Part shown: one piece after another, positions 44,153 to 57,420 of the stretch
Layout: the number at the start of each line of letters is the position of its first letter
Numbering within the stretch: position 1 is the stretch's first letter
Assembly (NCBI RefSeq): GCF_963678635.1
Contig: NC_087067.1
Span: 11,019,716 to 11,083,715 of the forward strand
Direction of reading: 5' to 3'
DNA: 64,000 nucleotides
DNA from: Symsagittifera roscoffensis
Taxonomy: Eukaryota > Xenacoelomorpha > Acoela > Convolutidae
Program-made: the position numbers and the translations under genes
The notes under the pieces: model-generated
Seen by the model: the letters and a program-made list of their open reading frames with translations, nothing else
The model's database searches: none
What the model was told of the DNA's origin: nothing

Positions 44153-47100
44153 CCCATCTGGGGTTTAAAGAATTTTAAGTTTATTGTCGTATTTCAGAAG
44201 TGAGTTTCGTGTATCGTGGTTGGGTTGAGGGGTCGTTTCATGATTGCAGGATTATACAATGACTTGTCGATTTCGCTAAGTAGAGCAAGACTACGTGCAT
44301 TCTCAACCATTCACCGAATTGCGAGATAGAGTTTGACTTCTCTGTGTGAAGCGCCAAGCGGCTAGGGTTGGTATTGGATTCGACATCGAGTTGTCCATTG
44401 TTCTTGTTCAATGGGTATCTTTGCTGTAATCTTGGTTCCATTCTTTAAATCCTGTGAGAAATGTGACTACGGCAACAAACCAATAGATTTGCCATTCCAG
44501 AGTCGGAAGGTCACCGAGTTTAATCTCACTCTGCTGCCCGTTCCTTTGCTCTAAGAAATCTTTTTTATTTTATATTTATATCTGCATCTTGTTTGTGAGA
44601 TCAGTTTCAGTTGTGATTGTTATTAATGGTTTAAAGCGTTTTTTTAGTTTTGAGTATTTTGAAGAGTCGCTCACACTAGAGCTACTCTCGTCAAAAACAA
44701 GGAGCGTGTCGGCAGCGTGGTTTAGCGCGGTGGATGAGGCCGGCTATAGAGCTTGTTCAGGGCGCCTTTTCGTGGTGGGTTAGGCCAATTGCAGGAGTAT
44801 AAATTTATCGTCGCTTTGAGCAGAGCCTGATTTCGTGTTCAACATTTTGTTCTTTTTTTTATCAGGTGTTTTGTCTTTTGTTCTTTGGTTGGGCCCTTTT
44901 TCCAATAACAGATGGTTGTGGGTTTTGTGTTTTTTTGTGTTATTTTGGTGTTTCTTAGGTCTTTTGTGTTGCTTTGGTGTTTTTGTTTTTGTGTTTTTGG
45001 TATAAGTGGTTTTAATAAAAATTTCCAGCGAGTTTCAAAATAATAATTTTTACAGTTTCAATGTGGGTTTAATCTGGTTTGGGTATCGTGAGACTGTCTG
45101 GCATAAGTAAGCTGCGTTGATTAACTTAATCTCATTTATAATTCCTTCCAACCGGGTTAAAGGAAAGTTTGAAACGCGTGAAAGCAAGTTAGAGTTGTTA
45201 TCAAATCGTTTGAAAAACTAAAATTTCATTTTAATAACAATTCTACGGTGGCGAGTTGTTTTATTTGGCTGAAAAGAGTGCATGGAATTTGGGCGAGTGG
45301 ATTGAGAAAATCAAATTTTTTTCAAAAAAAGGACTCACAAAAAGTCAGTAACAGTAATTTATTTTCCATTATCCATATCCTACTTCGTATTTCGAATTTA
45401 CAGCTCTTTTAATAATTTATTGCTGTTATTTTGAACTTATTTCACTAATAAATTTTTTGAGATATAGTTAGATTATAAATTTGAAAGTTGAATAGAGTTC
45501 GATTTTTTTTATTTTATTCTTTTAAATGAGTGACTGATGAAGCATAAAAACAAAACATGAAATACACGTGTAAAAATGGTGAGTGCTTTAATAATTTGTA
45601 TTAGTGATAATATAATTTCATACTTACGAAGGGTCTGGATCGGAAAAAAATCCATGGGGGAAGTGAGTTTTGATCTTGCCGGAGTTTATTAAAAATTTCG
45701 CAAGCGTGCGGATTACGTTTTTTTGTGCAAGGAGTGGCCAACGAAGTTCGAGTGGGTTTGATTTGTTTGACTAGATTCAGGTGTTGTTTGGGGCTCCTGC
45801 GGTGGGTTGGTCGGTGGGAAATCTTTAATTGGCTTTGGATAAGCAATTTTGAAATTTACTGAAAAGATTTTTTTCTACTATTGTGTTTTTGTTTATGATA
45901 ATATTCTTCAGCAAAATTTTTGATTAAAACTGTTGCCAGTACTAAAGCAGTTATTGCTTTCTTTATACGTTTGTTAAGTGTAAAAATTAGAAAAACTATT
46001 AAAGTGAGGAAAGTTACGAAAAGAAAAAAATTTCTATCCTACTTTTAAAGCTTCTTATCAGTTAGGAAATTTGTTTAGTATCGTACCTGATTGAGTGGTC
46101 AGTAGTCTTGGACAGACAAATATAGGTTTGGATGAAGGAGTAGAAAACTATAAGTTGGGTACTAAAGATGAGAAAAAGGAGGATTATAAATTCTAAAAAC
46201 TCAGTTATGAAAAAAAAGTTAAGAGATTGGTGAAAAGATTGAAAGAAAGTTTGAAATAATTGTTTTAAGATTCTGTTAAACTGAGTCTGAAAAAGGCATT
46301 TGAAATGTAATTTATTTTATTGAATTATTTTTTTGGAGTTTATATCAAGCGGGGTCAAATTGCTTATTGATTTTTGACAAGTGGGTTGGGTATGAAGAGT
46401 TTTTGGTGAGGGAAAGTCTGGGTGCTTAGGTATTAACTTTCTGGTTCTTGTTTCTGTTTGTGGATTGATTAGGGAGTTTTGGGAGTTAGAATTCTTTTAG
46501 GTTAAGGGATCAGAGTAGTTTTTGAATAGATTGATAGAAGAGGGTCGTCATTTTTTAAAGATATTTATTTAAATTGTCAAATATGAGGTTAGTGCTGATT
46601 ATGTCCTGGAGGTCTTTGAGTAAGAGTTATAAAACTAGTTAAAGCTGAAGTTATGTCGGCTAATAATAGCGGTGGTGGTTGATTAAAAAGTGAGATGAGT
46701 TTAAGTGATTTGATTAGCTGATTTTAAACTAGTTATTTTGGAGAGATAGATGAGGGATATATGTGTAGAAAGATTTCTTTTTAGATGAAATTAACAGATG
46801 TTTTCATTAAAAATGTATTCAATGTTATTAATTGATCAGGTGGTTGCTTTAATTCTACTTCTTTAAATGTTTTAGATTGTGGGATGAAATCTTTGTTATC
46901 TTTTCTTGGTTGATTTCTAAGTCGTAACGATTGGCGTTGTGCTTATTTTGTTTAGTATCGGGCATTAGAATTTTTTCTTGTAATTTGCGATTATTTCTCT
47001 GTTTTTGAACTTTTTTTTGATTTGAGAATTTTGTGATATTTCGCTTGGAATAATCTGGGGTGATTGTGGTAAATGATTGGATTTTTTGGATATTTTTGTA

Positions 47101-47831
47101 TCAATATTTTTTTGTTTTTTCAAAAATGTGTAGTCCTGTAATATAATTGTGTTAGTTCGCAAAGAGCGTACTCTTTCGGATAGTATGGTAAAAGATTGTT
47201 TCTATGTTGTACTGTTTCTTAAATTTGTGGTCAATTACTTTACAAGTAAAGTCTGTAGGTGTTTCAGTAATCTGATATAGTCCTTTTTGACTAGGTTTCT
47301 AGCTTTTTGAGATTTCTTTTTGGATTGTAAAATTTGGTATTAAAACAAATGTTCGTATCTTTAGGTCTGATGGTTGCGTATAGCGTAATTTTTTTTGGGA
47401 TTGGATATTTTGTCTTTCGAATAATTTCTTCGCGATATTTTGATAGATTTCATTAGGTGTTTTATCTCTGTTTAAAATCCATTCTGTGTGGGTTTCAGAG
47501 GCTAATTTTAAAATTAGTGGTTGGTAAAAACGATCTTCATCATGAGTGTGAAAAGTGGTAGGGTGTAACAAATTGAACCTTTATTTGGTTGCCAATAACC
47601 TTGTGCTTGTTTTGTTGATTTTGCAGAACATTCGTAATTAATATCGGTTTGCGTGGTTTTTGGATAAAACTCATTTCACATGGTGATAATCCAAATGTTG
47701 TTGTGATCTGAGAATGATATGGGAATTAATTTATGTCTGTTGACCATTCGGTGCGTTTGTGATTGCTTACGTTTAATATACATCGAAAGTATTCTTGTGA
47801 GCGGTTCATATCTTCGACTAGTCAATTTTTT
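44153..47831 (-). pseudogene. 3' part of the gypsy element (env-like and integrase C-terminus) in unit 1
   Basis: A duplicate of 51586-55271. Includes the minus frame 47571-47299 (integrase C-terminal region, with HTHDEDRF, LKLASETHTEWILNRD and DLKIRTFVLIPNF) and the hydrophobic/basic env-like tail ending at TAA 45856-45858. The integrase frame is truncated at the duplication junction 47831/47832. Multiple stops elsewhere. Confidence 0.6.
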
Positions 47832-48931
47832 CCGCTGGTTATGATTTGCATGCATTTTTTGGTTATTTTGAAGAACGAGCGCGGATAATGGTGGGACTCA
47901 TACTACCGACATAAAATTTTCATGGACCTCGTTATTGTTGTGGTCAATTCATAATTTTTACCGAGAAATCTTTTTTTTCAGCTCTAACGGATTAGGAGAA
48001 AAAATTTAGATTAGTTGGCTAAGATTGGCTTGTCTGAAATTTCGATTGGCTTGTCTGAAACAATATAAGATTTCTGAATTTTCCTACGTTTTAGCGTCTC
48101 TTACGATTAGGAATGTTAAAAAAATTTTGTTAATGCAGAATTGTCTGAGATATACTTTTCCACTTGATTTATGAAGTTCCGACCATAAAATAAATTAAAT
48201 TTTTAAGATGGGACCTTTCATGCATCTATGTTATAAATAAGTTACGGAAACATACTCAAAAATTGTTCGCCTCAAAAAGTTTTTGGCGCAATCCCAATCC
48301 ATAACCTACCAGGCATGAATTAACAGAAAGATGTTACCAGCAAGCAAGGGACGAATCCAGTAATTTCTTGAAACTCAACAAAGAACCTATTTTGCAAATA
48401 TTTGAACGGACAGGCCCAAGGGAATGTTTTTGGAATTTTTAGAAGGTTTTGACAAATATCGCACTTTTCCGGCGCGTGCTCTCCCTAAATCCGTCCTTGC
48501 CTGCAATTCACTCAAGCCGCTCTCCTGAACCTTGCTCAATTTTGTACAATCGTGAAAACATTTTCACAAAGTGCGCTATACTTTATATTCTAATTCGACC
48601 TTTTGTTTGAATGCATAGGTGCTAGTGCTATGATTCGCTTTTTGAGGCGACATTCGTCGCATGCGACGATTCGCAGTATTTTTAAAAGGCGAAAATTTGC
48701 ACAAGCATCAATTCGTAGCAAGCAAATATTAGCAGCTCGATTGATTGCTAATTGTGGATTACTAAACGATGCGAATTAAGCAAAAAGTTGTGCGGTGGAT
48801 GTGGGGAAATTGAAACCCAGCGAGCGATCAAAACTTTCAATTTAGCACCAGTGTTGAATTAGATACAAAAATGAAATGAGTTAACAGTAAAGATAAAGAG
48901 TAATTGATCGTAAGTAGCATCTGAAACACCT

Positions 48932-50195
48932 GTGTTTCGATTCATTCGTTTCAATTTTAACTTGCAAAGCATTACACTTACTGATACCAATATGCCTTTG
49001 AACTTTGTCATGAGCAAGCCCCACAACAAATTAACTGATAAATCCAACTGGCGATGCGTGAAGATACCACGTAAAGCTTCTGTTGCCACCATCGCAGACG
49101 AAATAGTTAGCATAGCCGTCAGCATATCCGGCCACGAAGATATTCCATGCGAGGAAGAAGTCCAAAAATGTGTAAATGTTCAAAAATGAGACATGCTTGT
49201 GCGCGAACTTGCGCAAATTTCAACTTTCAAAAGGAGGATTTCTAATTTTAAATTGTTTCAAAAGATTGTTTTAGCATGACTGGAAGACGTGCGTTTCTGA
49301 GGGAGGGGCTGGCCACACGCAGAGAAACAAAAATAAAACCCCTCGAACTGCTAGTTTTTCAACGACGGGCTGTATATTTTGGGAGATCAAAGTTATTTTC
49401 TTGCTCTGTTATAAAACTGTAAATGTAAATTTACAGGGTTGAACATGCTATTAAACGTAAATGCAATGGATCCTCTCAGGAACAATTACAAAAAAACGCT
49501 TGGTATAATAGCCTCGAAACAGCTGTTCACTTGCCTAACTACAAGTAACTCGCCAGAACTGTTCAACGGCAACGAGCAACTGATTCCGCTCCCCACTCAG
49601 AAAAAGACATCGCCGTACCTAAGGGTTTCAGCAATAACCTGATGGGGATAATTTTCTCCTCTTTGATACGGGGTCGGATGACAGAGACCGAAAGTTACAG
49701 ATTGCGACCGTTGAGAATTTAGAAACTTTGGAAAGCAACAAAGTCTGGCACGCAGATGGGACATTTAAGGCGTGTCTCGCGTTCGTTTATCAACTTTTTA
49801 AGGATCAAACTGTTCCATCAGTCTTTTTTCTTCTTCAAAACAAAAGTGAAGATTGCTTTATCTGGGCCTTCAGACAACTCAAATAAATCAATCCAGGGCT
49901 TGAGCCCTCACATATTGTGGTACGTTTTGAGAAAGCTCCAATTAACGCGTTTTGAAAAGTATTCATTGGAGTAACTTTAAAAGGTGCTTCTTAAATCACT
50001 CGTTGCTCTGGCAGTAATTCCGAGCTAGACTTTGAAATCGGCATGACTGCTTTATGCTCTGAATTTTCTTACGAAAGTGACTATTCTCTCGTACAGGGTT
50101 ACCTCGGTTATTTTGACTCAACTTGAATTGTAACCATCCTCCGAGGATGCAGGGAGTTTAGTCAAATTCCCACTTCACTCTTGAATCGCTGCGAT
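48932..50195 (+). pseudogene. Dead MULE (FLYWCH-type) transposase, copy 2
   Basis: Twin of 41500-42760 with the same stops and the same replaced catalytic position, so it was already dead before the duplication. A few private substitutions, for example around 50115-50135. Confidence 0.65.
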
Positions 50196-51395
50196 TCAAG
50201 TTTTTAACGCTCTTAGATGTCGCTTGCTAAGAGTAGTCGCGTGCTGCGAATACCCGTTTTTTTACAAATGCTACAAATGGTCGCTTCCGATGAGTTGTCG
50301 CCATGCCGATTCACTTTTGTTTATCATTGATGTTGTCATCATATTTTCACGCTACTATTACCTATTAGTTTTAGTAGGCCTCAAGCAATTTGCAAAAAGC
50401 GACCTGCGAAAAAATATTCGACCTCTGTTTTAAGCGTGATACGTGACATGTTCTTTGGTCATTTTACTGGTTACTCAACTGAAAAAATTGAAGAGAAAAT
50501 GCAACCCTGAAGTAAAATAATACAACAAAAAAATCAAATGGCTAAAACCAAAATGAGTCTTAAAATAATTCATTTTTATTACTTCTCAAAAAACCAGCAA
50601 ATTAAGGAATACAGTTTTGATTAATACTTAAAGCATCCTAATTGATGAGGGAAAGGATTAACATACAACCTAATCAGGTTTTCAGGAGAACCACTGTTAT
50701 GCCGCTGGTTATATAGTACATGAATTTTTTGGTTATTTTAGAGCAACAGATTATGATGAGCCTCATTTGAATGACACGTGGGGACTTCACCCAGTTCACC
50801 TCTGTCTCCGCCGCTTAATACTTAATTTTTTTTAATTGCATTGGCGGGTCTAGGATTTTCAAAAATGAACTTGTTTTAGATCGACCAAATTGATTTTCCG
50901 AGTTGTCCCAAAGCACTAAAAAGACCCTGTTTTGGCCCATTTTTCTGCGTCGCAAGCAAAATTTTGAAAAAAAAACAGGCCAAAAAGGCGGTTTTGGGCC
51001 CTTTTTGATCAAGTTTGCCAAAAAAAAAAGTTTTTTAGGTTGACCAAATTGCTTCTGCAAGCATTCTCGGAAAACTATAAAGAACTTCTTATGTAACAAA
51101 ATTTCGCGCCGCAGGCGAATTTTGAAAAAACAGGTTTAAAAAATGCGCTTTTTTTGGCGCGCGCTCCCCTTCAAATTTAGTACCTATTCGCGCCAAAGTG
51201 AGTTTATGTCCGTGGTAGATCCTTCAAAAAGTAAATTCAGATAATTACACCGTCTGTTCGTCACGCTATCTTATTTTCGGCCGGATAGATTCGTGCAATT
51301 TCTTAACCTTATACCAATTTTAATTTTACTCTTACATCTCCTAATCTCAATATTCCTAGTGTATACTGTTATTTGCGAAGCTAGATATCAAGAAC

Positions 51396-51585
51396 TGTTC
51401 TGAGGAAGAACAACTGTTTACTGAAATAAATTTATTCAGTTCTGGCTGAAACTATGAAGTTTCAGCCTTAAAATCTATTGTAAGTGTTAGTTATGGATCA
51501 TGATTGAGTAGTTCTAAGTGTTTTACGGAGAAAGTTTATCAACAATGTAAAAGAATAAAATAAAAACTTGTTTTGAATGGTTGCA
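51396..51585 (-). repeat. 3' LTR of the full-length gypsy-type element
   Basis: Same TG...CA block as 43965-44152, with a 2 bp deletion shortening the stem-loop (51444-51467). It pairs with 63443-63629 as the 5' LTR in minus orientation. The two LTRs are clearly diverged and I see no matching 5 bp target duplication, so insertion is old or one LTR was altered. Confidence 0.7.
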
Positions 51586-54500
51586 CCCATCTGGGGTTTA
51601 AAGAATTTTAAGTTTATTGTCGTATTTCAGAAGTGAGTTTCGTGTATCATGGTTGGGTTGAGGGGTCGTTTCATGATTGCAGGATTATACAATGACTTGT
51701 CGATTTCGCTAAGTAGAGCAAGACTACGTGCATTCTCAACCATTCACCGAATTGCGAGATAGGGTTTGACTTCTCTGTGTGAAGCGCCAAGCTGCTAGGG
51801 TTGGTATTGGATTCGACATCGAGTTGTCCATTGTTCTTGTTCAATGGGTATCTTTGCTGTAATCTTGGTTCCATTCTTTAAATCCTGTGAGAAATGTGAC
51901 TACGGCAACAAACCAATAGATTTGCCATTCCAGAGTCGGAAGGTCACCGAGTTTCATCTCACTCTGCTGCCCGTTCCTTTGCTCTAAGAAATCTTTTTTA
52001 TTTTATATTTATATCTGCATCTTGTTTGTGAGATCAGTTTCAGTTGTGATTGTTATTAATGGTTTGGCAAAAGCGTTTTTTTAGTTTTGAGTATTTTGAA
52101 GAGTCGCTCACACTAGAGCTACTCTCGTCAAAAACAAGGAGCGTGTCGGAAGCGTGGTTTAGCGCGGTGGATGAGGCCGGCTATAGAGCTTGTTCAGGGC
52201 ACCTTTTCGTGGTGGGTTAGGCCAATTGCAGGAGTATAATTTTATCGTCGCTTTGAGCAGAGCCTGATTTCGTGTTCAACATTTTGTTCTTTTTTTATCA
52301 GGTGTTTTGTCTTTTGTGCTTTGGTTGGGCCCTTTTTCCAATAACAGATGGTTGTGGGTTTTGTGTTTTTTTTGTGTTATTTTGGTGTTTCTTAGGTCTT
52401 TTGTGTTGCTTTGGTGTTTTTGTTTTTGTGTTTTTGGTATAAGTGGTTTTAATAAAATTTTCCAGCGAGTTTCAAAATAATAATTTTTACAGTTTCAATG
52501 TGGGTTTAATCTGGTTTGGGTATCGTGAGACTGTCTGGCATAAGTAAGCTGCGTTGATTAACTTAATCTCATTTTTAATTCCTTCCAACCGGGTTAAAGG
52601 AAAGTTTGAAACGCGTGAAAGCAAGTTAGAGTTGTTATCAAATCGTTTGAAAAACTAAAATTTCATTTTAATAACAATTCTACGGTGGCGAGTTGTTTTA
52701 TTTGGCTGAAAAGAGTGCATGGAATTTGGGCGAGTGGATTGAGAAAATCTAATTTTTTTCAAAAAAAAGGACTCACAAAAAGTCAGTAACAGTAATTTAT
52801 TTTCCATTATCCATATCCTGCTTCGTATTTCGAATTTACAGCTCTTTTAATAATTTATTGCGTTATTTTGAACTTATTTCACTAATAAATTTTTTGAGAT
52901 ATAGTTAGATTATAAATTTGAAAGTTGAAAAGAGTTCGATTTTTTTTATTTTATTCTTTTAAATGAGTGACTGATGAAGTATAAAAAAAAACATGAAATA
53001 CACGTGTAAAAATGGTGAGTGCTTTAATAATTTGTATTAGTGATAATATAATTTCATACTTACGAAGGGTCTGGATCGGAAAACAATCCATGGGGGAAGT
53101 GAGTTTTGATCGTGCCGGAGTTTATTAAAAACTTCGCAAGCGTGCGGATTACGTTTTTTTGTGCAAGGAGTGGCCAACGAAGTTCGAGTGGGTTTGATTT
53201 GTTTGGCTAGATTCAGGTGTTGTTTGGGGCTCCTGCGGTGGGTTGGTCGGTGGGAAATCTTTAATTGGCTTTGGATAAGCAATTTTGAAATTTACTGAAA
53301 AGATTTTTTTCTACTATTGTGTTTTTGTTTAAGATAATATTCTTCAGCAAAAATTTTAATTAAAACTGTTACCAGTACTAAAGCAGTTATTGCTTTCTTT
53401 ATACGTTTGTTAAGTGTAAAAATTAGAAAAACTATTAAAGTGAGGAAATTTACGAAAAGAAAAAAATGTCTATCCTACTTTTAAAGCTTCTTATCAGTTA
53501 GGAAATTTGTTTAGTATCGTACCTGATTGAGTGGTCAGTAGTCTTGGACAGACAAATATAGGTTTGGATGAAGGAGTAGAAAACTATAAGTTGGGTACTA
53601 AAGATGAGAAAAAGGAGGATTATAAATTCTAAAAACTCAGTTATGAAAAAAAAGTTAAGAGATTGGTGAAAAGATTGAAAGAAAGTTTGAAATAATTGTT
53701 TTAAGATTCTGTTAAACTGAGTCTGAAAAAGGCATTTGAAATGTAATTTATTTTATTGAATTATTTTTTTGGAGTTTACATCAAGCGGGGTCGAATTGCT
53801 TATTGATTTTTGACAAGTGGGTTGGGTATGAAGAGTTTTTGGTGAGGGAAAGTCTGGGTGCTTAGGTATTAACTTTCTGGTTCTTGTTTTTGTTTGTGGA
53901 TTGATTAGGGAGTTTTGGGAGTTAGAATTCTTTTAGGTTAAGAGATCAGAGTAGTTTTTGAATAGATTGATAGAAGAGGGTCGTCATTTTTTAAAGATAT
54001 ATATTTAAATTGTCAAATATGAGGTTAGTGCTGATTATGTCCTGGAGGTCTTTGAGTAAGAGTTATAGAACTAGTTAAAGCTGAAGTTATGTCGGCTAAT
54101 AATAGCGGTGGTGGTTGATTAAAAAGTGAGATGAGTTTAAGTGATTTGATTAGCTGATTTTAAACTAGTTATTTTGGAGAGATAGATGAGGGATATACGT
54201 GTAGAAAGATTTCTTTTTAGATGAAATTAACAGACAGATGTTTTTATTAAAAATGTATTCAATGTTGTTAATTGATCAGGTGGTTGCTTTAATTCTACTT
54301 CTTTAAATGTTTTAGATTGTGGGATGAAATCTTTGTTATCTTTTCTTGGTTGATTTCTAAGTCGTAACGATTGGCGTTGTGCTTATTTTGTTTAGTATCG
54401 GGCATTAGAATTTTGTCTTGTAATTTGCGATTATTTCTCTGTTTTTGAACTTTTTTTGATTTGAGAATTTTGTGATATTTCGCTTGGAATAATCTGGGGT

Positions 54501-54700
54501 GATTGTGGTAAATGATTGGATTTTTTGGATATTTTTGTATCAATATTTTTTTGTTTTTTCAAAAATGTGTAGTCCTGTAATATAATTGTGTTAGTTCGCA
54601 AAGAGCGTACTCTTTCGGATAGTATGGTAAAATATTGTTTCTATGTTGTACTGTTTCTTAAATTTGTGGTCAATTACTTTACAAGTAAAGTCTGTAGGTG
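51586..54700 (-). pseudogene. Env-like third ORF region of the gypsy element, decayed
   Basis: About 3.1 kb lies between the integrase end and the 3' LTR, the place of env in errantivirus-type gypsy elements. The clearest piece is at 53292-53450: a hydrophobic run followed by a basic cytoplasmic-type tail that ends at TAA 53292-53294, as expected for the C-terminus of an envelope protein. Upstream the frame is full of stops. Open minus pieces at 54543-54295 (Lys/Asn-rich), 53282-53037 and 51874-51671 are of unclear status. Confidence 0.45.
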
Positions 54701-54737
54701 TTTCTGTAATCTGATATAGTCCTTTTTGACTAGGTTT

Positions 54738-55690
54738 CTAGCTTTTTGAGATTTCTTTTTGGATTGTAAAATTTGGGATTAAAACAAATGTTCGTATCTT
54801 TAGGTCTGATGGTTGCGTATAGCGTAAATTTTTTTGGGATTGGATATTTTGTCTTTCGAATAATTTCTTCGCGATATTTTGATAGATTTCATTAGGTGTT
54901 TTATCTCTGTTTAAAATCCATTCTGTGTGGGTTTCAGAGGCTAATTTTAAAATTAGTGGTTGGTAAAAACGATCTTCATCATGAGTGTGAAAAGTGGTAG
55001 GGTGTAACAAATTGAACCTTTATTTGGTTGCCAATAACCTTGTGCTTGTTTTGTTGATTTTGCAGAACATTTGTAATTAATATCGGTTTGCGTGGTTTTT
55101 GGATAAAACTCATTTCATATGGTGATAATCCAAATGTTGTTGTGATCTGAGAATGATATGGGAATTAATTTATGTCTGTTGACCATTCGGTGCGTTTGTG
55201 ATTGCTTACGTTTAATATACATCGAAAGTATTCTTGTGAGCGGTTCATATCTTCGACTAGTCAATTTTTTCCTCGGGGCATTTGATGTTCTAGGTTTATT
55301 TTTGATTTTATAGAGGTGGCATAAGGTTTTTTTTGTGAATTCTGTTCCATTATCTGAAACAAGGTTATCGGGTAGTACAAGTTTGGCTAGCCAGTGTTCA
55401 CAGAGCGTTATATTTGCATAAAAAGCGTTACAAGGTGGTACAGGGTTGAGTGCTTCAAAATGTGTAAATGCATATATAATTACCATTATATTTGAATTTC
55501 CTTCTGAGGAGGGGGATGTAGGGCCTTTTGCATGGAATAAGATTCTATGGTTATATACAAACTTTGTCATTTTAAGCCTTGTTTTTCTGCTATTTGATTT
55601 TTGCGTGGAAACGTTTTGCTTAATTGACATGTCATGCACTCATTACAAAGTACTTTTATCCAAATGGTGTATTTGGGAAATAAATTTTTG
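54738..55690 (-). pseudogene. Integrase of the gypsy-type element, defective
   Basis: The minus frame 55639-55115 carries the catalytic core: an IIYAFTHFEALNP block where the first catalytic Asp (usually I-D-A-F-T) is Tyr, then EHWLAKLVLPDNLVSDNGTE with the second Asp intact. The frame is lost before the catalytic Glu. A second frame, 55010-54738, carries the C-terminal part (HTHDEDRF, THTEWILNRD, DLKIRTFVLIPNF). These strings are typical of Ty3/gypsy integrases. It cannot be active as it stands. Confidence 0.75.
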
Positions 55691-56548
55691 TGTGAAGTTT
55701 GAATATGTTTTATCTGATCCTATTTTTGCTTTTGTATTCAAAGAATGTGATATAAGAAATAATTTTTTTATTCAACTGAATAGTAAACAGGTCACTTTAG
55801 TATCTAGGTAAGAATATTCTAAGTTATCAGTGTTTTCCTTTTTTGTGGTTTTGTTAGATTTTCGGAAGTATCAGAGTAAGGTTTTATATCCTAAAATTGT
55901 GATATCGGATTTAACGGGTTTTGTTTTGTGTTTGTGCCAAGATTTCAGTTGTCTGATAACAGGTCATGCTTTTGATTGTTTTGTTAGGTGTGAATTGAGG
56001 TGTTAATTTTTCTGTGCCAGGTAGAAAATTATTTTGAACTTTGTTCTTTGATAGTGGCATGTTTTCCATAGGGTCTTGCAAATCAAACATTTTTTTGATT
56101 GTGTAATTTTGACTTCATTCGAGAGGGCCTGCCAAAATTATTGTATCAACTACGTCCTTTTTTTCTGTTAATAGGAAGGATTTATTTTTTTGTGGTTTTT
56201 TTTGATGTGTTTTTTATTGTGTGTTTTTTATCCATGACGTTATGGTAAAAGTTTTAAGTGTGTCTTTACCTGATAAATCGACTTCAATCTGATTTTTTTG
56301 GCAAGCTAGATAGAATGGAAAATGTTCTAAAATATTTATTTGTTTAGTATCAGAGTCAATTTGGACTGCGTTTTTAAATTCTAGTCGTAGTGATTTTTCG
56401 TCTTTTGCGAGAAAGAATTTTTTATTTTCTGGTATTTCTACAGTTGTTTTTCGTGTAAATAATTCTAGTGGTTTATTTTGACTAAGTGTATCTAGTAAAA
56501 CAAGGTCTTTGCGTGCTATCCAAGTTTTTGTAGGTTTGGAAATTTCAT

Positions 56549-57420
56549 TTAATCTTTAAGAAATTTATATACTCCATGGTTATGATTAGTTTTTTGCGTA
56601 AAGAAGATTATTATGGGTTTATGGTCTGTAAACAAAACTGTTGGATGTTTTGATCCAAGAATTAGGAAATCATATTCTGTTAATGTATGTTTGATGGCTC
56701 CTCTATCTCTCATGAGTGTGCAGTTTTTTGTTTCTGCTTGTGTAAAAAGTCTTGAATTTGCTGATATTAAATTCATTTTGTTGGTACCCTTGGTGTGATT
56801 GCAAAAAAGCTGCGTCAATTCCAAAGTTTGAAGCATCGCACATAGCTTAAAATGGCTGATTTTAGTCTCAAATTGTTTTTAAATTTGGTTTTGTGAGAAG
56901 AATTTTGATTTCATCGAAGCATTTGTGATGTCCTAAGGTCCGTTCAAAAAAGTTTTGTTGTCTACGAATTTTGTAGATTGGTCTGAGATATCATTGCAAT
57001 TAATAAAAGTTTTTACTTAGAAAGTTAATTATTCTGAAAAATTCTTAGATTTCTGTTTTATTGGATGGTGGTTGGTGTTTTAAAAATGCATCTATTCAAG
57101 TTTTCACGGGTGTTATTGTGGTTCCTTCGATAATATGCCCAAAAAATTTTACGAAACAAGGAAAAAATATGATTTATCTGCACCTGATTTTAAGTTTTCT
57201 TTCAAAAAGTTTTTTTGGTTTTTATCTAGAATTTTGAACCTTTCTTGTTTTGCTTGCGATTGTATGAAAACATCCTCTAAATATGTAGTGACATTTTTGC
57301 TGAAAATAAGTGGTCCAAAATTTTTGATCCTAAAGGCAGAAAAAGCTGCTGGTCCTAAAGATATGCCTTAAAATAGTCTATTGTTATCGTATTGTTGGTT
57401 TCTAATAACAAACTGTGTCA
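56549..57420 (-). pseudogene. Reverse transcriptase and RNase H of the gypsy-type element, defective
   Basis: RT: the minus strand around 57360-57200 reads SLGPAAFSAF, then the active-site string TYLEDVFIQS (codons 57272-57283). The usual Y-x-D-D is Y-L-E-D, with the first Asp replaced. FKILDKN and a KSYFFLVS-like stretch follow, as in Ty3/gypsy RT. RNase H: frame 56836-56549 contains ANSRLFTQAETKN, LTEYDFLILGSKHP and LFTDHKPI, the normal RT-connection and RNase H order. Stops interrupt the link between the two. Confidence 0.75.

Larger units (their letters stand above)
40400..47831. repeat. 7.43 kb tandem duplication, unit 1
   Basis: Starts at ccgctggttatg (40400), matching 47832 at offset 7432. 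It ends at gtcaattttttcc, matching the end of unit 2, where the offset has grown to 7439 by small indels. Scattered substitutions (roughly one per 50-100 bp by eye) make this older than the 3012 bp duplication. Unit content: MULE relic, T-rich DNA, LTR, env-like region and integrase C-terminus of a gypsy element cut off at the junction. Confidence 0.9.
47832..55271. repeat. 7.43 kb tandem duplication, unit 2
   Basis: Second unit. On its right side the sequence runs uninterrupted into the rest of the integrase (55272 on), so this unit keeps the original right-hand context of the gypsy element, while unit 1 (40400) keeps the original left-hand context. Confidence 0.9.
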
